Assembly (NCBI GenBank): GCA_007753675.1 | Contig: CP036432.1 | Location: 4,190,394-4,254,393 of the forward strand | Length of the DNA stretch: 64,000 nucleotides | Direction of reading: 5' to 3' | Origin: Stieleria magnilauensis | GTDB lineage: Bacteria; Planctomycetota; Planctomycetia; Pirellulales; Pirellulaceae | Part shown: positions 9,017-17,130 of the stretch, one piece after another | Position numbering within the stretch: the stretch's first letter is position 1 | Layout of the letters: each line of letters opens with the position of its first letter | Notes under the pieces: model-generated | What the model was told of the DNA's origin: nothing | Seen by the model: the letters and a program-made list of their open reading frames with translations, nothing else | The model's database searches: none | Made by a program: the position numbers and the translations under genes

Positions 9017-10099
9017 TTGCGCCTTGGTTTGCCTCACGTGTCACAGCTGCTTCTCTCTGCGTCCGCGCCTCGGGGTGTCTCCCGATCGAGGCGTCGTGCG
9101 AGTGGTGCGGTTTGGCACGTGCCTTACCAACGCACGACTCTTTCGCACGCAAGAACCTTGTCTTTACCGCTTGATTCTGAATCCGATGACGCCGAACTGG
9201 CCCCCGCCGGTTCCCTCACCGATCACCTCCATTGCTCCGACGATCACGACGATTCTTTTGAAAAGGATCCAGACGATCTCGACCAAGAACGATCCAAGCC
9301 GGTGATCGATTTCGACCCACCCGGCACCGGCGACGACGTCCGACTGGTCGCGTCGCCTCGCGACGAAAGCGGTGACCTGGATCACTCCGAGAAACTGATC
9401 CGTTGCCAACAACTGATCGATTATCAGTTCAAGGATCAGGAGTTGCTGCGTTTCGCATTGACGCACGCTTCAGGGGCATCGCATCGCTTGGCGAGCAACG
9501 AGCGATTGGAATTCCTCGGTGATAGCATCCTCGGCTTCGTCATCTGCTCGTGGTTGTACGAGGAATACCCCGAGTACAACGAAGGCGATTTGACGAAAAT
9601 TAAATCGGCCGTCGTCAGCCGCCGCACCTGCGGGAAAGTGGCCTGTCAAATCGGACTGGACGAGTGCTTGATCGTGGGCCGGGGTGTGACCCGAAATCGT
9701 AGCTACCCGCGGTCGTTGGTCAGCGATGTCTTTGAATCGATCGTCGCCGCGCTGTATCTCGATGGCGGTCATGACATCGTCCGTGACCGACTGAAGACCT
9801 GGTTGCGGGGCGAAGTCGAAATGGCGGTCACCAGCCAGGGAGCAACGAATTACAAGTCGACGCTCCAGCAACGCGCCCAGCGCGATATCGCGTGCACACC
9901 CCTGTATCGACTCAAACGCGAAATGGGGCCCGACCACCGAAAATCGTTCCTGATCAGCGCCGTGATCGACGGCGAGGAATACACCGCCGCCTGGGGCACC
10001 AACAAAAAGGAAGCCGAACAAAAAGCGGCCGCCAATGCACTGGCGGAAATGAACGATGACCCGCTGCCGTATCCGCTGCCGGAAGATCCCAACAGCTAG
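9017..10099 (+). CDS. rnc: Ribonuclease III
   Basis: Double-stranded-RNA endonuclease acting in rRNA maturation and mRNA turnover. The nuclease domain spans about residues 125-255, with the signature NERLEFLGDSILGF and the second acidic pair in DVFESIVAALYLDGG. A double-stranded-RNA-binding domain follows at about 275-345 (NYKSTLQQRAQRD, then AAWGTNKKEAEQKAAANAL). The first 120 residues have no counterpart in RNase III and the upper part looks untranslated; an internal GTG or TTG start around 9150-9300 is possible, as there is no further ATG before the domain. Its TAG stop shares the self-complementary CTAG with the stop of the convergent fabH. Confidence 0.92.
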   Translation: MRLGLPHVSQLLLSASAPRGVSRSRRRASGAVWHVPYQRTTLSHARTLSLPLDSESDDAELAPAGSLTDHLHCSDDHDDSFEKDPDDLDQERSKPVIDFDPPGTGDDVRLVASPRDESGDLDHSEKLIRCQQLIDYQFKDQELLRFALTHASGASHRLASNERLEFLGDSILGFVICSWLYEEYPEYNEGDLTKIKSAVVSRRTCGKVACQIGLDECLIVGRGVTRNRSYPRSLVSDVFESIVAALYLDGGHDIVRDRLKTWLRGEVEMAVTSQGATNYKSTLQQRAQRDIACTPLYRLKREMGPDHRKSFLISAVIDGEEYTAAWGTNKKEAEQKAAANALAEMNDDPLPYPLPEDPNS

Positions 10100-11250
10100 A
10101 ACCGCAGCAGCGCGGTGCCCCAAGCCAGTCCGCTTCCGAATCCGCACAGCAGCACGTAGTCACCACGCTTGATCCGCCCCGCTCGCAGGGCTTCGTCCAT
10201 CGCCAGCGGGATGCTCGCCCCGGATGTGTTTCCGTAGCGATCCAGATTGACGAACACCCGGTCCTTGGGAACGCCCAGATCGGAGACGGCGGAGTCGATG
10301 ATCCGCTGGTTGGCCTGGTGCATGATCACCAACGCCAGTTCCTCGGCGTTGACTTGTGCCGCCGCGAGCACGTCTTTTGCACTTTCGTCAAAGACGCGAA
10401 CGGCCCACTTGAACACGTTCCGCCCATCCATCTTCATGTACTGCAGCCCCTCGCGCCGCGCCTCTTCGGTCAGCGGCAACCGAGTTCCGCCGGCGGGAAT
10501 GCACAGCATTTCACCACCGCAACCTTCGCTGCCGAGCTGGTAGGACAAAATTCCCGACGGACCGTCTGCATCGGTTTGATCGACACCGCCTTCGTCAGGG
10601 CAACGAGAATCGTCTGGGCCGATCAGGACCGCGCCGGCGCCGTCACCGAACAACGGATAAGTTTTCTTATCATTGGGATCGATCGTTCGGCTCATTAAGT
10701 CGGCACCGACGATCAACACCCGTTTCGCGTTGCCGGCGGCAACGAACTGGGCACCGGTCGCCAACGCGTAAACAAACCCCGCACAGGCGGCGCCCAGATC
10801 CATCGCGGGGGCGAATGCGCCGAGTCGCTTTTGCAGGTGACACGCCGTTGAGGGCGTGAAGTGGTCCGGGGTGATCGTCGCGACCAGAATCAAGTCGACT
10901 TGGTCGACCGAGACCGAAGCGTCGGCCAGACAGCGGACGGCGGCTTCGTAGCACAGGTCGCTCGTCGCCTGATCCGCGGTCGCATGACGTCGCTCCAAAA
11001 TCCCCGTGCGTCGAACGATCCACTCGCTGTCACATCCCAGCGCCGCAAGGTCTTCGTTGCTGACCACATGGTCCGGGACGTAAGATCCGCAGCCCAAGAT
11101 ACGAACACCCGGCAGCGATCCCATTCGGCCCCGCGTCTCAGGTTGGTGGCGGAATTCCAATTCGTCGCCGCTGGTCGAATCCGTGGCTTGTGGCGATCGT
11201 TCGGTTCGGTCAATCGTGGTCGGGTCGGGCATCACTGGAGTCTTCATCAC
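10096..11250 (-). CDS. fabH: 3-oxoacyl-ACP synthase III
   Basis: Starts fatty-acid synthesis by condensing an acyl-CoA with malonyl-ACP. The thiolase fold begins at about residue 47 (VRILGCGSYVPDHVVSN). The catalytic triad is visible: Cys in LGAACAGFVYALATG, His in VIMHQANQRIID, Asn in RYGNTSGASIPLAMDE. The first 42 residues are a polar extension; the Met ending at 11124 gives a protein of normal FabH length and may be the true start. It converges on rnc with the two stops sharing CTAG. The duplication typical of some planctomycete FabH paralogs could mean a role outside primary lipid synthesis. Confidence 0.9.
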   Translation of the reverse strand: MMKTPVMPDPTTIDRTERSPQATDSTSGDELEFRHQPETRGRMGSLPGVRILGCGSYVPDHVVSNEDLAALGCDSEWIVRRTGILERRHATADQATSDLCYEAAVRCLADASVSVDQVDLILVATITPDHFTPSTACHLQKRLGAFAPAMDLGAACAGFVYALATGAQFVAAGNAKRVLIVGADLMSRTIDPNDKKTYPLFGDGAGAVLIGPDDSRCPDEGGVDQTDADGPSGILSYQLGSEGCGGEMLCIPAGGTRLPLTEEARREGLQYMKMDGRNVFKWAVRVFDESAKDVLAAAQVNAEELALVIMHQANQRIIDSAVSDLGVPKDRVFVNLDRYGNTSGASIPLAMDEALRAGRIKRGDYVLLCGFGSGLAWGTALLRF

Positions 11251-11348
11251 GCGACTGGCATCATAGAAATCCCGCTTGCACTGCGTTGAGCGGTCGTGAC
11301 GGAGTATAACTGGGGCACGTTTTTCTCGTCAGGTGATCACTTTTCACG

Positions 11349-12362
11349 ATGAAACCTCTCGCCCGTCGAAGTCTGCCGATCGTCGCGATCTTGACTGCTG
11401 TCGCCGTTTTCTCCGTCGCATATCGCTGGGGCAGACGATCCGCCCACCCGAATTCGGCTGCGAGTGATTCGTCCGGCCGCCCCGCCAACGACCGCGCCCC
11501 CCTCCCCTCGGCGTTTCGGATCGTCGGCAATTCGATGGCCCCCACGCTGGTCGACGGCGACGTTTGCCAGCTCGCCGATTGCGACACTCTGCAGATCGGC
11601 GATGTCGTGGCAATCCGCTGGGGCGGCAAGCGTCACGTCAAACGCGTCGCCGCTGTCGAGGGAGACGTCGTGGATCGCGTCGAAGGTCGACTGACCGTCG
11701 GGGGGTGGCGGCTGGAAGATCGGCTCGCCCAGCGCGACACCGACGAGTTTCTGCCTCCGGCGCTGGTGCCAGTCAATTCGCAACCGGACCACTGGAGCCG
11801 TGACGCCGCGGTTCCCAGCCGACTCGTCTACGGCCATCGCAACCCACACCAAGCTGGCCGAATCACTCCCGTGATGGACGACTACCCGATCAACCAAACC
11901 GTGCGGCGAGTCCTCAATCGTGTCGATCGCTTGGTCGTTGAGATTCGAGCGAAGACGCCCACCGTTGGTCCCGAAGCTCCTTTCCGCGTCTTCTTTTATG
12001 ATGCCGAGCGATCTTTGGTTTCCACCACCAGTCGCGGCGGCTGGGCGCGCTATCGCGATGCCGTTGCTGATCACACTGCTGATACCGAGCGAGGAAACGA
12101 ACAACTCGGAATGCTGGACGCGGCCCATCCTGTCGCCGTCGAGTTGGACGAGCCGCAGGCATCACGGTACACGCTGCATGTTTATCGCGAAATCGAATAT
12201 CGCGACGATCGACCGAGCGGCAACGTGAATTATCCGGTCACCGTGGGCGATGAAGAAGTCTTTGTGGTCGGGGACAACGTTCCCATTTCGGTCGACAGCC
12301 GAACCCTCGGCCCCCTCCAACGCACCGCCATCGAAGGACAAATCCGAACGCCAAGCCGTTGA
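11349..12362 (+). CDS. Signal peptidase I-like (S26) membrane protein
   Basis: 337 residues. An N-terminal membrane anchor (LPIVAILTAVAVFSVAY) precedes an S26 core. The nucleophile Ser is in RIVGNSMAPTLVDGD (about residue 61), the general-base Lys in GGKRHVKRVAAVEGD (about 100), and the box-E motif GDNVPISVDSRTLGPL near residue 317. Between Lys and box E is an insertion of roughly 190 residues, longer than in ordinary LepB, which may form an extra extracytoplasmic domain. It should cleave secretory signal peptides in the inner membrane, or a specialised subset of them. Confidence 0.8.
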   Translation: MKPLARRSLPIVAILTAVAVFSVAYRWGRRSAHPNSAASDSSGRPANDRAPLPSAFRIVGNSMAPTLVDGDVCQLADCDTLQIGDVVAIRWGGKRHVKRVAAVEGDVVDRVEGRLTVGGWRLEDRLAQRDTDEFLPPALVPVNSQPDHWSRDAAVPSRLVYGHRNPHQAGRITPVMDDYPINQTVRRVLNRVDRLVVEIRAKTPTVGPEAPFRVFFYDAERSLVSTTSRGGWARYRDAVADHTADTERGNEQLGMLDAAHPVAVELDEPQASRYTLHVYREIEYRDDRPSGNVNYPVTVGDEEVFVVGDNVPISVDSRTLGPLQRTAIEGQIRTPSR

Positions 12363-12394
12363 CCTCAAATCTAACAGCTAACAACTTGGCAGTT

Positions 12395-13312
12395 TTAACG
12401 CGGTCGCCTCTTCGGCTTGTCATCGCCGGGCGCCTTGGCCACCTCCGACGGCTTCTCGTTCTCGTCAGGCTTCTCAGACTCCTCTGGCTTGTCCGCGGGT
12501 TCCAATTCGGGCGGCGTCGGGATCGCTGATTCTTGCCCGTCGTCGCTTGAAGCGATCATGCCGTGGCCTTCACCGACATCGCCGAATTCCGGCCATCCTT
12601 CGTTGAACCGCGTTTCGGCGCTGTAGTCCACCGCGGGACGCTCATAGTCTTCGGCAACCGATGCGTTTCGACTCCGTCGGCCGAACGCAATGCCGCTGCC
12701 CACCAACTTGGTCTTTTCTCGGATTGACCCTCCCTGAAACGGCCCGATCCCCATCACCCAAGTGTTTTTCGCTGTCGCGGTTGAATGGCGGACGCCCGAT
12801 TGCCAAATCGGTTTGCGGGTTTCACGGTCGTAGGCAAACGCGGCGATCTTGGCGGCGGCTTCGCGAGCCTCGCGTCGGGCCACGGAGATCTCGGGCAACG
12901 TGGGGATCGTCGGGGCGCCCGGGATGACGTTGGCTGCGCTGTTGAGCGAGTTGTTTTCCGGAATCCCGTACGTCACCTGATGCTCATCGGCACCCAACGC
13001 ACCGATTCTTGCTTCGATGATGACGTCGGACTCGTTGGCCGAGTCCTGCAACAGACAGCCCGCAGCCAGGATTTGCTGACGCAAGGCACTGATCACATAT
13101 TCCGCGTTGACAAAGCCGACACTCTTGACCTGTCTCAGATAGCTCGAATCCAGATAGACCTTGCGGCCCGAGAGCGGGCGAAAGTCCATGTGCTGAATGC
13201 CGCGATCGACGGCATCACTGACGACCAATTGTTCGGTCGCCTCGTACTGACGCGTGGTGCCGCAACCGGACAGTGCCAGAATCAGCAAGCTTGAGACCAA
13301 CAGGCCCCGCAT
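12395..13312 (-). CDS. Putative lipoprotein (DUF6655-like)
   Basis: 305 residues from the Met that opens a lipoprotein signal (LLILALSGCGTTRQ); an upstream Met at 13357 adds 15 unlikely residues. The mature part begins with TEQLVVSDAVDRGIQHMDFR and continues with RKVYLDSSYLRQVKSVGF, which I associate from memory with a planctomycete family of unknown function. The tail is rich in Pro, Glu and Lys (about the last 50 residues) and probably unstructured. It is probably anchored in a membrane facing the periplasm. Confidence 0.7.
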   Translation of the reverse strand: MRGLLVSSLLILALSGCGTTRQYEATEQLVVSDAVDRGIQHMDFRPLSGRKVYLDSSYLRQVKSVGFVNAEYVISALRQQILAAGCLLQDSANESDVIIEARIGALGADEHQVTYGIPENNSLNSAANVIPGAPTIPTLPEISVARREAREAAAKIAAFAYDRETRKPIWQSGVRHSTATAKNTWVMGIGPFQGGSIREKTKLVGSGIAFGRRSRNASVAEDYERPAVDYSAETRFNEGWPEFGDVGEGHGMIASSDDGQESAIPTPPELEPADKPEESEKPDENEKPSEVAKAPGDDKPKRRPR

Positions 13313-13511
13313 TGCTAGCAGGCATCGTAATCCGACAGCGTGAAACATCTGGTGCAAAGGCAGGCGAAGCGGTGGGAGATCGAGCGGCAGCCGGCACTCC
13401 GGCGTGAACTGTCACTGTTAGCGAGTCCCACCGGGCCCTGACAAGTCCGGTTCTGCCCCCGGCGCCCACCAGGAACAAGCGCCCACCGGGTCATATGCGC
13501 CCACCAAAAGA

Positions 13512-14120
13512 GTCGATTGGGGACACGGCACAGAGTCGATTGGGGACACAGACTCGATTGGGGACACGGCACAGAGTCGATCGGGGACACGGCGCCGTTG
13601 CAGCTGCAGGAGATAGAGTCGATTGGGGACACGGCACCGTTGCAGCTGCAGGAGATCGATTTGCAGTCAATTCCTAGCTTTCAACCGTTGCGATGCCTGC
13701 ATTTTTGGAGCTGGTGCCATGTCCCCGTTTCCGAGGGTCTGTCCCCATTCCCCAGGGTCTGTCCCCATTCCCCAGGGTCTGTCCCCATTCCCCAGGGTCT
13801 GTCCCCATTCCCCAGGGTCTGCCCCCACTCCCCAGGGCCTGCCCACATTCCCCAGCGGTAGGGCATCGGGGACACGGCACAGAGGGCATCGGGGACACGG
13901 CACCGTTGCACTGCAGGAGATCGATTTGCAGTCAATTCCTAGCTTTCAACCGTTGCGATGCTTGCAATTTGGACCTGGTGCCGTGTCCCCGTGCGGTGAG
14001 TCTGTGTCCCCGTGCGGTGAGTCTATGCTTGCAATTTGGAGCTGGTGCCGTGTCCCCGTGTGGTGAATCAGTTGCAATGCTTGCAATTTGGCGTTGGTGC
14101 CGTGTCCCCGTGTGGGGAGT
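13512..14120. repeat. REP-like repeat cluster built on GGGGACACGGCAC
   Basis: The 13-mer GGGGACACGGCAC or close variants occurs about six times in forward orientation (13519-13636 and 13867-13902) and its reverse complement GTGCCGTGTCCCC about five times (13713-13726 and 13978-14110). A module of about 100 bases recurs as a near-identical pair at 13627-13726 and 13888-13990. Each copy starts with the 13-mer, passes through GATTTGCAGTCAATTCCTAG-type sequence (about 13657-13677 in the first copy) and ends with the inverted 13-mer. The layout resembles REP/BIME clusters mobilised by RAYT transposases; no such transposase gene is in the window. Open frames crossing this region are repeat artefacts. 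Confidence 0.7.
13721..13860. repeat. 20-bp tandem repeat, seven units
   Basis: Seven head-to-tail units of GTCCCCATTCCCCAGGGTCT. The middle four are identical; the first and the last two have drifted. The array sits inside the REP-like cluster, directly on the reverse-oriented 13-mer at 13713-13726, and shares its GTCCCC core, so it probably arose by slippage from one end of that element. There is no leader and no variable spacer, so it is not a CRISPR. Confidence 0.85.
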
Positions 14121-14283
14121 CTTTGAATAAAGCAACAACTGGCCTAAGAAAACCAGCGTTGAGGCGTCCAATGATCGGGGGCGAGGTGTCGTTTGCCGTT
14201 CGCCACCAGGTGGCTTACCCTGTTTCAAGCTGCGGTTTGCCGTGTCGTGGCAGCGTCTGGCGACCGGCATCGGCGGACAATCC

Positions 14284-15666
14284 ATGGAGATGACCATGCT
14301 TCGAATTTTTCTGATCGCGTTCAGTTTGCTCGTCGCAATGGTGACGCCCGCGTCTGCGCTGATCACCGGCGGCAAAGACGAGCCCGTGAACGTCCAGGGC
14401 CTACCGGACGGCTCGTTGCCGCTGGCAAACTTAAAAACGCGAATCGCTTGGTGGGAAGGCCCGCCCTTCGGCGGTGGCCAATATCACTTTGAATACTCCG
14501 GCACGACAAGCGATCTGCAAGCGGCCATCGACCTGTTTGCTAAGATCGATTCCGCTCGCAAGCAGTTGATCGTTCGCAGCGGTGTCCAAAATAGTTTTTG
14601 GCTGAACATCACCGACAAAACGAAACAGCAAACGATCGACTGGCAATTCATGGTGTGGCGTCCGGCCAACTGGCAGCAACTGCGCGGCGCCAAAGCCGGC
14701 CTGTTGCCGCCGGGGGAAGAAGGAGACGGCCCCATGACCGAACTGGTGGTGCATGTGAGCGATCGGATCGACTGGAAGTCGCTGATCATTCCGCCAACGC
14801 TGACGGTGGTCGATGAACGCTTGGAATCCAATGGACTCTCGCTCGATCAAGGTGCCGCATTGCAGGGCCACATCCATGACACCGACGGGGGCGCGATCGC
14901 CGGAGCGACGATCACGATCGGCAAGGACACGGATCAGGTCACGGCAACGAGCGACGCCGAAGGGGCGTTCCTGGCGACCCAAATCCCTGCTGGCACCCAT
15001 CGGGTCGTGGTCGCCGCCCAGGCATTTGCATCCAAAGACAACTACTACCATTCGTTCACAAAGTCGACCTTCAAAAGGCTGGACGCAACCTTGGCCAAAG
15101 CCGCCAACGTCCCCGTGCGCGTGGTCGATGACCAAGGCAGACCACTCGACGGTGTCGAGATCCGAGTCGCAGTCTGCCTCGATCGCTCGGGGGATTTCTA
15201 TCGTGTCGCCGGCGAACATCAATACACATCGAATGCGGCCGGCGAGTTTGTGGTCACCGATGTGCCCCACGGCAAACTCAAGTTCAGCAGCCGAACCCAA
15301 GGCTATTACTACAATTCGGTGTTGAACGAACACGATACCGCCGAGTCACCGATCATTCTGACTTTATCGCCGACCGGAACGGTCAAGGTGTCCGTCGCCA
15401 CCGTCGACGGCCAACCGGTGACATCGAAGTACATCGTTGAAATCGAAGAGGCCGGGATCGACCGCGACAAAGACACGACGGTGGGCAGCTGGGGCGGTTC
15501 GGCCAACATCGGCGGCGACGGCAGCTACACGTTCAAGAACGTTCCACCAGGCGAGTACACCATCAGCGGCAAACCGAACCCGGGACGAAGCGCCGATCGG
15601 ACGGATCCGGCAACGGTCCAAATCAAGGGCAAGGACCAGCACCACGTCAAGCTGACGGCGAAGTGA
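14284..15666 (+). CDS. Secreted protein with carboxypeptidase-regulatory-like domains
   Basis: About 460 residues. Three in-frame ATGs lie at 14284, 14290 and 14296; GGAGA just before the third makes 14296 the best-supported start, and all three feed the signal peptide MLRIFLIAFSLLVAMVTPASA. Three or four beta-sandwich repeats of the regulatory-like type follow, e.g. GHIHDTDGGAIAGATITIG near residue 205, VRVVDDQGRPLDGVEIRV near 285 and GDGSYTFKNVPPGEYTISG near 425. These are carbohydrate-binding or structural folds, with no catalytic domain visible. It probably acts at the cell surface or in the periplasm. Confidence 0.8.
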   Translation: MEMTMLRIFLIAFSLLVAMVTPASALITGGKDEPVNVQGLPDGSLPLANLKTRIAWWEGPPFGGGQYHFEYSGTTSDLQAAIDLFAKIDSARKQLIVRSGVQNSFWLNITDKTKQQTIDWQFMVWRPANWQQLRGAKAGLLPPGEEGDGPMTELVVHVSDRIDWKSLIIPPTLTVVDERLESNGLSLDQGAALQGHIHDTDGGAIAGATITIGKDTDQVTATSDAEGAFLATQIPAGTHRVVVAAQAFASKDNYYHSFTKSTFKRLDATLAKAANVPVRVVDDQGRPLDGVEIRVAVCLDRSGDFYRVAGEHQYTSNAAGEFVVTDVPHGKLKFSSRTQGYYYNSVLNEHDTAESPIILTLSPTGTVKVSVATVDGQPVTSKYIVEIEEAGIDRDKDTTVGSWGGSANIGGDGSYTFKNVPPGEYTISGKPNPGRSADRTDPATVQIKGKDQHHVKLTAK

Positions 15667-15772
15667 GACGCGGCGACGATTGAAGATGCCCGCCGATGGC
15701 TCGGGATTCAGCAACCCTTGGTGTCTAGCCTTTAGGCGATTCTTGGGTCGCTGCGATGCAGCGAAGGTGGGC

Positions 15773-15905
15773 GGTAGTGGACGAGGCGACGAGTCCTTGT
15801 CAGTATGCCGACTACAGAGGACTCGTCGCCTCGTCCACTACCCGAAGCCTCGTCCACTACCCGAAGCCTCGTCCACTACCCGAGAATTGAGTTGCGGTAG
15901 ACTTC
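15773..15905. repeat. Palindromic intergenic element, family A copy 2, with internal triplication
   Basis: Arms GTAGTGGACGAGG (15773-15785) and CCTCGTCCACTAC (15828-15840) match copy 1 near the start of the window, including the spacer GCCGACTACA. Here the right arm has been tandemly copied: CCTCGTCCACTACCCGAAG occurs three times (15828-15882). The IS630-type element begins 2 bases after this repeat. Confidence 0.7.
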
Positions 15906-15915
15906 TAGTGGTGCG

Positions 15916-16611
15916 TCAAAGTCTAATTTTAGGGTAGACGGATTTGAGTTTAACCCGGGCGTCGTCAATTTTCATCTGCCAGTCAACGCCTCGTTGTCTT
16001 GCATTGATGTCCGATGACCATGCTGCAATCTCTCTGGCCAACTCCTCAATACTTCCAATGCGTCGCCCGCCAACACATTGACGGGTGATGCTGCTTAACT
16101 CGTTCTCTGCGATATTGAGCCAGCTACCGTGCTTGGGCGTATAGCACCAGTTGATTCGCTTCACCAACGCCCGTGCTCGAGACGGCTCAAACACTTCGTA
16201 GAAAGCCCCGCGAGTGTGCGTGTTGAGATTGTCGCAAACCAACGTCACCGTCTCGCAATCGGCGTAACGTCCCTCAAGCAGCTCAGCCATTAGCAAGGCC
16301 CAGTCCGCTTTGGTCTTGGTCTCTCTGGCGTAGGCTTCTCGCCATCCTGCCAGCGGCTCGGTGTACATGAAAATGTTCGCTACTCCGGCACGTTCGTATT
16401 CATAGTCCACCCGGCGGGGATGTTCGGTGGTCGCTTCGATCGGAACGTTGACGTCCTTGATCAGTTGGACCGGTTGTTCATCCATGCAGATCACCGGATG
16501 ACTCGAATCGTACGGTTTTTCGTAAGTTTCTAGCACATCTTCCATGCTCGCGGCGAACTCCGCATCGCACTGTGGCGGGATCACCCAGTACTCGATGTTG
16601 CGATTATTCAT
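15916..16611 (-). CDS. IS630-family transposase, catalytic DDE frame (orfB)
   Basis: 231 residues. The three catalytic acids are visible: Asp in VICMDEQPVQLI, Asp in LVCDNLNTHTRGAFYEVF and Glu in GSWLNIAENELSSI. The product is most likely the C-terminal half of an orfA-orfB fusion made by -1 frameshifting, because its own first Met has no ribosome site and falls inside the linker. The stop codon lies inside the left terminal repeat. No internal damage is visible, so the element may be active. Confidence 0.88.
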   Translation of the reverse strand: MNNRNIEYWVIPPQCDAEFAASMEDVLETYEKPYDSSHPVICMDEQPVQLIKDVNVPIEATTEHPRRVDYEYERAGVANIFMYTEPLAGWREAYARETKTKADWALLMAELLEGRYADCETVTLVCDNLNTHTRGAFYEVFEPSRARALVKRINWCYTPKHGSWLNIAENELSSITRQCVGGRRIGSIEELAREIAAWSSDINARQRGVDWQMKIDDARVKLKSVYPKIRL

Positions 16612-17051
16612 GCGATTTTTTTTAGCGTCTGGCGAACGGTTTCATGCGAGACCGAATCGCAGATCCCCAGTTCGACGACTTTCTCGGCGAGCAATCTCAG
16701 CGACCAGTTGGCATAGCCTGCTGGCGGTTTGCCTAGACGAGTGGCGATGATTTTCGCCTCTTCTTGACCGCTGAGGCATTTAGGTCTGGCAGGCTCCGCA
16801 CGTTTCTTTCCCTGCAGTGTTTGCTCAAAGCCAAACTCGACAAACCGCTGTCGTATATTTTCGACCGTCTTGGTGCGGCAACGATAAGCTTCAGCAATCG
16901 CCGCATCGGTCCATGCCAAATCGTCTGCATCCGCAGCAAGCAAGATTTGGGCACGACGCACCTTCTGGCTAGAACCGCTAAACTTCTTGACGATTGCATC
17001 GAGCGTCCGACGCTCCTGATCGTTCAACCGAACGATGTACTTTTTCTGCAT
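16608..17051 (-). CDS. IS630-family transposase, N-terminal frame (orfA)
   Basis: 148 residues from the Met ending at 17051, chosen because GGAGGG lies 7 bases before it. It contains a helix-turn-helix DNA-binding region: RRAQILLAADADDLAWTDAA, then IAEAYRCRTKTVENIRQRF, then a second HTH around NWSLRLLAEKVVELG. It ends TLKKIA just past a run of eight A residues on the coding strand (16616-16623). Slippage by -1 on this run continues the protein as LKKNRMNNRN into orfB, which fits the usual KN-rich junction between the HTH and DDE parts of single-frame IS630 transposases. Confidence 0.85.
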   Translation of the reverse strand: MQKKYIVRLNDQERRTLDAIVKKFSGSSQKVRRAQILLAADADDLAWTDAAIAEAYRCRTKTVENIRQRFVEFGFEQTLQGKKRAEPARPKCLSGQEEAKIIATRLGKPPAGYANWSLRLLAEKVVELGICDSVSHETVRQTLKKIA

Positions 17052-17130
17052 TGGAAAACCCTCCGTGTTCCCCAAAGCATGAAGCTTTTACGCGATTAGA
17101 CCAACCCTAATTCTTGAAGCTGACGCACCA

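Noticed and set aside
13721..13860. CRISPR-like impression of the 20-bp array
   Set aside because: Units are directly adjacent without variable spacers, and there are no cas genes.
13495..14130. Several Pro-, Gly- or Trp-rich open frames in the repeat cluster
   Set aside because: They only translate the tandem and REP-like repeats and have no start signals or homology-like features.
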